Shown: positions 1 through 4,508 of the stretch, one piece after another
How the letters are laid out: each line of letters starts with the position of its first letter
Position numbering within the stretch: position 1 is the first letter of the stretch
Source of the DNA: Clostridia bacterium
GTDB lineage: Bacteria > Bacillota_A > Clostridia > Christensenellales > Borkfalkiaceae
DNA length: 5,567 nucleotides
Assembly: GCA_017507595.1 (NCBI GenBank)
Contig: JAFWAM010000195.1
Location: forward strand, 1 to 5,567
Direction: 5' to 3'
Position numbers and translations under genes: made by a program
Notes under the pieces: generated by a model
What the model was told of the DNA's origin: nothing
The model's database searches: none
Seen by the model: only the letters and a program-made list of their open reading frames with translations

Positions 1-5
1 GGAGG
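1..5 (+). promoter_or_regulatory. Ribosome binding site of the HydC-like gene
   Basis: GGAGG lies five bases before the ATG at 11, a near-ideal Shine-Dalgarno match and one of the strongest in the window. It is the first thing in the window, so any promoter or upstream gene is out of sight. Confidence 0.85.
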
Positions 6-10
6 ATTGT

Positions 11-502
11 ATGAAGAAAAAAATCGTTATACCGTTTGACGGAACTCCTGAGCAGGAACAGCAGCTTCGTGTTGAGCTTCAAGAACTTGTAAAAGTTCCC
101 GGCGGCCTTATGCCCGCTCTTCAAAAGGCTCAGGAAATTTACGGCTATCTCCCCAAAGAAGTTCAGGTTATGATAGCAGAAGCCTTCAACGTTCCGCTTT
201 CAGAAGTCTACGGGGTAGCAACCTTCTATTCCCAGTTCTCTCTCTATCCGAAGGGAAAATACCAGGTAAGCGTTTGCTTAGGTACCGCTTGCTACGTTAA
301 AGGCTCTGGTGAAATTTTTGATGAGCTTGTTAAACTTTTAGGCATCAACAACGGTGAAGTCACTCCCGACAAGAAGTTTTCACTGGACGCAACCCGTTGC
401 GTAGGCTGCTGCGGCTTAGCACCCGTTATGTGCATTAACGGAGAAGTCTTCGGCAGAATAACCGCTAAGGACGTTAAGGGAATTATCGAAAAATACAACT
501 AA
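11..502 (+). CDS. hydC: NuoE/HydC-like [2Fe-2S] subunit of NAD-linked [FeFe] hydrogenase
   Basis: This is a 163-residue thioredoxin-fold ferredoxin subunit, about the length of Thermotoga HydC and of NuoE of complex I. An N-terminal helical part (about residues 15-75, including a YGYLP motif and a YGVATFYSQF motif) is typical of the family. The thioredoxin-like domain follows. The [2Fe-2S] ligands are Cys89 and Cys94 (C-x4-C) and Cys130 and Cys134 (C-x3-C, in RCVGCCG). There is no signal peptide, so it is cytoplasmic. In this family the subunit passes electrons next to the NuoF-like flavin subunit, whose gene starts at 4509. A NuoE/NuoF pair can also serve an NAD-linked formate dehydrogenase; the hydrogenase assignment rests on the HydS-like gene and the accessory genes in between. 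The ATG at 11 is fixed by GGAGG five bases upstream. Confidence 0.93.
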   Translation: MKKKIVIPFDGTPEQEQQLRVELQELVKVPGGLMPALQKAQEIYGYLPKEVQVMIAEAFNVPLSEVYGVATFYSQFSLYPKGKYQVSVCLGTACYVKGSGEIFDELVKLLGINNGEVTPDKKFSLDATRCVGCCGLAPVMCINGEVFGRITAKDVKGIIEKYN

Positions 503-517
503 GTTTAAATTTTGTCT

Positions 518-523
518 GAGGGG
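518..523 (+). promoter_or_regulatory. Ribosome binding site deciding the start at 530
   Basis: GAGGGG lies six bases before the ATG at 530. It falls inside the longer reading frame that opens with TTG at 512, so the shorter ATG start is much more likely. Confidence 0.8.
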
Positions 524-529
524 ACAATT

Positions 530-877
530 ATGAAGATTTCAGAAGCCGCAAAAATACTTGAAGGCAAATTCATGTGTCTTGAAGAGCTTAAGGATAGGGA
601 AGTAACCTCTGCCTGCGGATCGGATATGATGAGCGACGTTCTGGCCTTTGCCAAGGACCAGGCCGTTCTGATCACAGGTCTTTGCAATCCACAGGTCATA
701 AGAACGGCCGAAATGATGGACATGCGCTGCATCATTTTTGTCCGTGGGAAGGTTCCTACCGAAGAAATGATCGCCCTTGCAGTTGAAAGGGAAATCGTTT
801 TGATCTCAACGCCGAGAAGAATGTTCTCCGCTTGCGGAAAGCTTTATTCTGCCGGCCTTCAATCGGGCGGATTTTAA
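530..877 (+). CDS. DRTGG-domain protein (first copy)
   Basis: This 115-residue soluble protein matches the small stand-alone DRTGG-domain proteins found beside clostridial [FeFe] hydrogenase genes. DRTGG domains also occur in phosphotransacetylases and next to CBS domains and are thought to be regulatory or ligand-binding; no enzymatic activity is known for them. The visible pattern is an N-terminal helix (MKISEAAKIL), a strand-turn (VTSACGSDMMSDVL, residues 26-39), then alternating strands and helices: AVLITG (45-50), IRTAEMMDM (57-65), CIIFVRGK (67-74), a helix, and IVLISTPR (89-96). The literal DRTGG motif is not present, as is common in this group. There are five cysteines (16, 29, 52, 67, 102) but no classical cluster motif. 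The gene lies 27 bases after hydC and two bases before the next ATG. A related copy is at 2572. The family call is fairly safe; the role is not. Confidence 0.8.
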   Translation: MKISEAAKILEGKFMCLEELKDREVTSACGSDMMSDVLAFAKDQAVLITGLCNPQVIRTAEMMDMRCIIFVRGKVPTEEMIALAVEREIVLISTPRRMFSACGKLYSAGLQSGGF

Positions 878-879
878 TT

Positions 880-1308
880 ATGGCTGATCACGTTCATTTA
901 GAGTACACCGTAGACGGTAATTCCTTCGTATCGGCAGGATCGGCAACGGAAAGCGTCAAATCCTTTTTAAAGGGAATGGGGGTAAGCTCCGACGACGTCA
1001 GGCGCGTTGCTATAGCAATGTACGAGGGGGAAATTAATATGGTTATCCACGCAAACGGGGGCGTTGCCCTTGCGGATATCTATATGGACAGGGTCGTCAT
1101 CAAGCTGATTGATACGGGCAAGGGTATTGCCGACATCAATCTTGCAATGCAGCCGGGGTATTCAACTGCCACCGACGACGTCAGGTCCCTTGGCTTTGGT
1201 GCCGGGATGGGTTTTCCCAACATGAAGAAGTATTCCGACGAATGCATTGTTGAAAGCGAGGTTGGTAAGGGAACGACCGTTACCCTCGTAACGAAATTTT
1301 CAAATTAA
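880..1308 (+). CDS. RsbW-like GHKL ATPase / anti-sigma-type serine kinase
   Basis: This 142-residue protein is essentially a single HATPase_c (GHKL) domain. The N-box holds Glu49 and Asn53 (YEGEINMVIHANGG), the G1 box is DTGKG (78-82), and a glycine-rich lid is GFGAGMGFPNM (105-115). There is no dimerisation/phospho-acceptor His domain, so it is not an ordinary sensor kinase; it resembles RsbW/SpoIIAB anti-sigma kinases, which phosphorylate protein partners on Ser. No sigma factor or STAS-domain antagonist is encoded in the window, so its target is unknown. I infer that it serves the HydS-like protein encoded next. An in-frame TTG at 832 would add 16 residues, but that segment overlaps the previous gene and lacks family features, so I use the ATG at 880. 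This ATG has only a weak ribosome binding site (CGGGCGG, 864-870) and sits two bases after the preceding stop, which suggests translational coupling. Confidence 0.85.
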   Translation: MADHVHLEYTVDGNSFVSAGSATESVKSFLKGMGVSSDDVRRVAIAMYEGEINMVIHANGGVALADIYMDRVVIKLIDTGKGIADINLAMQPGYSTATDDVRSLGFGAGMGFPNMKKYSDECIVESEVGKGTTVTLVTKFSN

Positions 1309-1311
1309 TCT

Positions 1312-1318
1312 AAGGGTG
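1312..1318 (+). promoter_or_regulatory. Ribosome binding site of the HydS-like gene
   Basis: AAGGGTG lies four bases before the ATG at 1323 in the 14-base gap after the GHKL gene. It is an imperfect, closely spaced match to the Shine-Dalgarno consensus. Confidence 0.55.
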
Positions 1319-1322
1319 TAAG

Positions 1323-2567
1323 ATGAGTCAGTTAAAGAGATTAACCACAGTTACCCTTGATCCGGCAAAATGCAAGGGCTGTCTAACGTGCATGAAGCGT
1401 TGCCCGACCGAGGCCATAAGGGTCCGCGACGGCATTGCAAGCGTTATGTACGACAAGTGTGTGGGATGTGGCGAGTGCGTCCGTCTTTGCCCTCATCATG
1501 CAAAAATTCCCAGCTACGATAAATTTGAAATTGTAAACGACTACAAGTATAAGATTGCTTTGCCGGCACCCTCCTTTTACGGCCAGTTCAACAACCTTCA
1601 CGACGTAAATTACGTTTTGACCGGTTTAAAACGCCTTGGCTTCGACGACGTGTTCGAGGTGGGCAGGGGAGCCGAAATAAGCACTCTCGTCACACAGATA
1701 TTACTTAACAAGGGGCACATCCCGCAGCCTATTATAAGCACGGCCTGCCCCGCTGTTTTAGAGCTTATCAACGCTCGGTTTTCCAATCTTAAAAAGCACT
1801 TATTAAACGTTCTTCCTCCCGTTGATATATCTGCTAAGCTGGCCAGGGAAAAGGCTGTGCGCTTAGGGTATAAGGAGGAGGAAATAGGCGTTTTCTTCAT
1901 TTCGCCTTGTCCCGCAAAGGTTTACGCCTTAAAGTCAGGCATGGGGGTAAAAGTCCCATACGTTAACGGCGTATTATCCTCGGGTGAGATGTATATGAAG
2001 CTTCTTCCCGTAATGAAGCTAATCGACCATCCCGAAAATTTATGCAAGATGGGCGTCACGGGTCTATCCTGGGCGTCAAGCGGTGGTGAGGCCGCCGCGG
2101 CAATGCGCGATAAGTATCTTGCCGCCGACGGTATAGAAAACGTCATAAGGATTTTAGAGTCTATTGAAAACGGAACCCTTAACGAAATTGAGTTTATTGA
2201 GCTCAACGCCTGTACGGGCGGTTGTGTGGGCGGCGTTTTAAACGTTGAAAATCCTTTCGTTGCAAAGGCAAGGCTGCGTCAGCTCAGGATAAAGTTTCCG
2301 CAAATTGCCAACTCCTTGGTTGATTTGGGAAAGAGCGCTGACTATTACCTTACGGAAAAAGAGGATGAGGTCGCCACCCCCACCCTCGACACTGACAGGG
2401 CAACCGCCTTTGTAAAGCTTTTAGAAATTCAGGAAATGCACAACAAGCTTCCTCAAAATGACTGTGGCCTTTGCGGCGCGCCAAGCTGTCGGGCCTTTTG
2501 CGAGGACGTTGTTACGGGCAGACTGCCAAAGGATACTGTTTGCCCCCAATTAAAAAAAGATAATTAG
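1323..2567 (+). CDS. hydS: HydS-like (putative sensory) [FeFe]-hydrogenase homologue with ferredoxin and Fes domains
   Basis: This protein has 414 residues. The N-terminus is a 2x[4Fe-4S] ferredoxin (Cys17, 20, 23, 27 and Cys46, 49, 52, 56). Residues about 75-340 are the H-cluster domain. Its L1 motif is STACPA (Cys142), L2 is SPCPAK (Cys196, Lys199), and L3 is ELNACTGGC followed by VGG (Cys297, Cys301). All four cysteines expected to bind the [4Fe-4S] part of the H-cluster are therefore present. Ala141 stands where catalytic enzymes have the proton-relay Cys (TSCCP), Ser194 replaces the Met of MPC, and Asn295 replaces the Met of MAC. This is the pattern of group C/D putative sensory hydrogenases such as T. 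maritima HydS (TM1420), itself near hydABC. The C-terminus is a Fes-type [4Fe-4S] domain (Cys381, 384, 389, 407; C-x2-C-x4-C-x17-C) where HydS proteins usually have a PAS domain. It ends with TAG. I infer a redox or H2 sensor rather than the main H2-producing enzyme; slow catalysis is possible. Confidence 0.9.
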   Translation: MSQLKRLTTVTLDPAKCKGCLTCMKRCPTEAIRVRDGIASVMYDKCVGCGECVRLCPHHAKIPSYDKFEIVNDYKYKIALPAPSFYGQFNNLHDVNYVLTGLKRLGFDDVFEVGRGAEISTLVTQILLNKGHIPQPIISTACPAVLELINARFSNLKKHLLNVLPPVDISAKLAREKAVRLGYKEEEIGVFFISPCPAKVYALKSGMGVKVPYVNGVLSSGEMYMKLLPVMKLIDHPENLCKMGVTGLSWASSGGEAAAAMRDKYLAADGIENVIRILESIENGTLNEIEFIELNACTGGCVGGVLNVENPFVAKARLRQLRIKFPQIANSLVDLGKSADYYLTEKEDEVATPTLDTDRATAFVKLLEIQEMHNKLPQNDCGLCGAPSCRAFCEDVVTGRLPKDTVCPQLKKDN

Positions 2568-2571
2568 AGAT

Positions 2572-2907
2572 ATGATGACAGTAAACCAATTGGCGGATAT
2601 CCTGTCTGCCGAAAAACTTAACTTAAGTAACGGCGAAAGGCAGATTACCTGCGGCTACGCAGGGGATTTACTTAGTTTTGTTATGGGAAGGGCTCCTTCC
2701 GATTGTGCTTGGTTTACCGTTATGACCAACGTCAACATTTGCGCTGTGAGCGTTCTTGCGGACGTATCGTGCATAGTGGTTTGCGAGGGGTCCGTTCTTA
2801 TGGACGGCGTTCTTGAAAGGGCCCGTCAGCAAAACATCAATATATTAAGCACAAAGCTGGACGTCTTTTCCGCCATAAAAAAGGTGTGCCATGAAGGTCA
2901 GATATGA
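2572..2907 (+). CDS. DRTGG-domain protein (second copy)
   Basis: This 111-residue protein is a diverged relative of the one at 530. It shows the same strand/helix order: an N-terminal helix (VNQLADIL), ITCGYAGDLLSFVM (residues 25-38), a strand (AWFTVMT), a helix, CIVVCEG (67-73), a helix (LERARQQ) and INILST (89-94). The shared landmarks are ITC.Y..D..S near residues 25-35 and the IxxLST strand late in the fold. It has six cysteines (27, 45, 57, 67, 71, 106) without a recognisable cluster motif. Function is unknown; it is probably a regulatory or ligand-binding partner of the flanking HydS-like and PHP proteins. It starts four bases after the hydS stop. ATG at 2572 and ATG at 2575 are adjacent and the upstream AGAGA is weak, so the start is uncertain by one codon and translation is likely coupled. 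Its end overlaps the PHP gene by 17 bases. Confidence 0.78.
   Translation: MMTVNQLADILSAEKLNLSNGERQITCGYAGDLLSFVMGRAPSDCAWFTVMTNVNICAVSVLADVSCIVVCEGSVLMDGVLERARQQNINILSTKLDVFSAIKKVCHEGQI
2882..2886 (+). promoter_or_regulatory. Ribosome binding site of the PHP gene
   Basis: AGGTG lies four bases before the ATG at 2891, inside the end of the DRTGG gene. It supports the overlapping start at 2891. Confidence 0.6.
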
Positions 2908-3580
2908 TTTTCATATCCACAGCGGGCTATCGCCCTGTGCAGATAAGGACATGACGCCTTGTAACATCGTCGGCTTTGCCGCGGTGTCCGGTCTTGATAT
3001 GGTGGCTATTGCCGATCATAACGCCATCGGCAACGTAAAGGTTGCAATGGCTGTAGGAAAGGCCTACGGCGTGACGGTAGTCCCCGCCTTCGAGCTACAG
3101 ACGTCAGAGGATATACACGTTTTGTGCCTTTTCAGGACCTTTGAGGATTTAGAGCGTTTTTACGCCACCGTCAGCTTTTACGACGTTAAAAATCGTCCGG
3201 AAATTTTCGGCAATCAATATTTTTACGACGAGGACGATAATGTCGTCGGCGAGGAAGAAAGATTACTTCTGAACGGTTCAATGATTTCCTCTGCGGAGGT
3301 TTCAGCCCTTGTAAAGGCCTTTGACGGCGCGGCAATTCCCGCCCATATAGATCGTGACGCCAACGGCATAATCGCCATTTTAGGCGACGTTACGGACGAA
3401 TTTACAGCAGTTGAGCTTTCCTTGACGGCCACCGAGGCGCAAATTGCCGAATACAGCTCAAAATACAGGGTTATAATTGATTCCGATGCCCACACCTTGG
3501 ACGGTATTTCCGACGGAAGGGTGCTGGAGCTTGAGGATAACACGCCCTCTGCGCTTATTGATTATTTAAACGGAAAATGA
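2891..3580 (+). CDS. PHP-domain metal-dependent phosphoesterase
   Basis: This 229-residue protein belongs to the PHP superfamily (polymerase and histidinol phosphatase), which hydrolyses phosphoester bonds with two or three metal ions. The metal-binding motifs run in the expected order: D-x-H-x-H at residues 6-10 (His8, His10), ADHN at 41-44 (Asp42, His43), PAFE with Glu68 followed by His76, AHID with His152, and SDAH with Asp199 and His201. The set is complete, so it should be active. An acidic insert lies at about 113-123. There is no polymerase or other fused domain. The substrate cannot be read from sequence: family members act on histidinol phosphate, nucleotide 3',5'-bisphosphates, and phosphotyrosine on proteins. 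Set between two kinase-fold genes, a protein phosphatase role is an attractive inference only. It overlaps the DRTGG gene by 17 bases and the next gene by 4 (ATGA). Confidence 0.9.
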   Translation: MKVRYDFHIHSGLSPCADKDMTPCNIVGFAAVSGLDMVAIADHNAIGNVKVAMAVGKAYGVTVVPAFELQTSEDIHVLCLFRTFEDLERFYATVSFYDVKNRPEIFGNQYFYDEDDNVVGEEERLLLNGSMISSAEVSALVKAFDGAAIPAHIDRDANGIIAILGDVTDEFTAVELSLTATEAQIAEYSSKYRVIIDSDAHTLDGISDGRVLELEDNTPSALIDYLNGK

Positions 3581-4125
3581 GAGAGCTTTCATTAAACATT
3601 TTAGACATTGCTGAAAATTCCTTTAAGGCAGGCGCTAATTTAGTTGAGGTCAGCGTCGTTCAGGAGGGGAACATCCTATCCATCGCCATTGACGACGACG
3701 GCTGCGGCATGAACAGCGAACTTTTGTCCCGTGTCACCGATCCCTTTACAACCACCAGAACGACCCGTCGGGTCGGCATGGGTATACCTCTTATAAAGAT
3801 GCAGGCAGAGCTTTGCGGTGGGGAGTTTTCCATTTGGTCGGAGGAGGGCGTCGGAACGAAGGTCAAGGCTACCTTTGAGATAGACAACGTTGACAGACCG
3901 CCGTTAGGGGATATTGCTGACACAGTTGTTTCCATGATAGGCAATCTCGGTACTGCCGAGCTGGTTTTTTACTTCAAGGCCTTTGGCAGCGAATTTACCT
4001 TGGACACTCGTGCCGTCAAGGCAGAGCTTGAAGGGATAGAAATTAACACGCCTGAGATACTGATCTTCTTGCGTGAAATGATAAACGAAAATATTAAAAC
4101 AAAAAATAGAGGTGTTTCATTATGA
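3577..4125 (+). CDS. GHKL ATPase with a short uncharacterised C-terminal domain
   Basis: This protein has 182 residues. Residues 1 to about 103 are a HATPase_c domain that begins almost at the N-terminus. The N-box is DIAENS (10-15, with Glu13 and Asn14), the G1 box is DDDGCGM (39-45), the lid region is DPFTTT to GMGIPL (55-72), and the G3-like GVGT is at 91-94. No His phospho-acceptor or dimerisation helix precedes it, unlike a normal histidine kinase, although the ATP site resembles that of histidine kinases more than RsbW. After DRPPLGD (106-112) comes a domain of about 70 residues that I cannot assign; it begins with a TVVSMIGNL-type helix and includes FTLDTRAVKAEL (138-149). The start overlaps the PHP stop as ATGA with no good ribosome binding site, implying coupled translation. 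It may phosphorylate a protein or act as an ATP-dependent switch with the PHP protein; this is inferred. Confidence 0.85.
   Translation: MRELSLNILDIAENSFKAGANLVEVSVVQEGNILSIAIDDDGCGMNSELLSRVTDPFTTTRTTRRVGMGIPLIKMQAELCGGEFSIWSEEGVGTKVKATFEIDNVDRPPLGDIADTVVSMIGNLGTAELVFYFKAFGSEFTLDTRAVKAELEGIEINTPEILIFLREMINENIKTKNRGVSL
4108..4114 (+). promoter_or_regulatory. Ribosome binding site of the thioredoxin-like ferredoxin gene
   Basis: AGAGGTG lies seven bases before the ATG at 4122, inside the end of the GHKL gene. Although the two genes overlap by four bases, this good site should allow independent initiation, consistent with a change from signalling genes to structural genes. Confidence 0.7.
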
Positions 4126-4493
4126 AAAGCATAGCCGACATTAAGGCAATCAGAGAAAAAATGCGATCTCAAATTATTATGAGAGATAACAGTGATGCTG
4201 ATGAAATCAGGGTTGTAATCGGTATGGCAACCTGCGGCATTTCCGCAGGCGCAAGACCTGTTTACAATACTTTCATCGACGAAGTTGCTAAAAGAAATCT
4301 TACAAACGTCAAGGTTTCACGCACGGGCTGTCTTGGCATGTGCAAGTTAGAGCCTATCGTTGAGGTGTATGTACCCAATAAAGAAAAGGTTACTTACTGC
4401 CACGTCGATAGTGAAAAAGCAATGCAGATCGTTGTAAATCATCTTGTCAACGGCAATGTTTGCACCGACTATTTGGTGAATAGCGAAGAATAA
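4122..4493 (+). CDS. Thioredoxin-like (2Fe-2S) ferredoxin-type protein of the hydrogenase cluster
   Basis: This 123-residue protein has an N-terminal helix (about 1-25), then a thioredoxin-like ferredoxin fold related to the N-terminal domain of HydB. It belongs to the small proteins usually found just upstream of hydB in clostridial bifurcating hydrogenase operons. The visible motifs are GMATCGISAGARP (34-46, Cys38) and TGCLGMCKLEP (68-78, Cys70 and Cys74). A canonical [2Fe-2S] site needs four cysteines (C-x4-C plus C-x3-C). Lining it up with HydC and HydB, the first Cys is replaced by Ile33, leaving three. Cys93 (VTYCHV) or Cys114 might supply a fourth, or the site may not hold a normal cluster. 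It is probably an accessory electron-transfer or structural subunit. It overlaps the previous gene by four bases (ATGA) and ends 15 bases before hydB. Confidence 0.85.
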   Translation: MKSIADIKAIREKMRSQIIMRDNSDADEIRVVIGMATCGISAGARPVYNTFIDEVAKRNLTNVKVSRTGCLGMCKLEPIVEVYVPNKEKVTYCHVDSEKAMQIVVNHLVNGNVCTDYLVNSEE

Positions 4494-4495
4494 TT

Positions 4496-4500
4496 GAGGT
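4496..4500 (+). promoter_or_regulatory. Ribosome binding site of the HydB-like gene
   Basis: GAGGT lies eight bases before the ATG at 4509, in the 15-base gap between the two genes. It supports that start. Confidence 0.7.
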
Positions 4501-4508
4501 AAAGATAT

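Noticed and set aside
512..529. A TTG start at 512 for the first DRTGG gene.
   Set aside because: The ribosome binding site GAGGGG at 518-523 falls inside it and is well placed for the ATG at 530.
832..879. A TTG start at 832 for the first GHKL gene.
   Set aside because: It would overlap the preceding gene by 46 bases and the added residues do not resemble the family; the ATG at 880 immediately after the stop is preferred.
989..1185. A 14-base direct repeat, CCGACGACGTCAGG, at 989-1002 and 1172-1185.
   Set aside because: Both copies are in frame and encode a DDVR peptide in the same GHKL gene, with no other repeat features; coincidence of codon use is enough.
3223..3543. A minus-strand open frame of 106 codons, plus other minus-strand frames across the window.
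   Set aside because: They are antisense to well-supported genes, serine- and proline-rich as expected from reverse complements, and lack ribosome binding sites or family motifs.
4231..4249. A perfect 7-bp inverted repeat (CCTGCGG / CCGCAGG) with a 5-base loop.
   Set aside because: It lies inside the coding region for the conserved TCGISAG motif and no T-run follows, so it is not a terminator; most likely a by-product of the codons.
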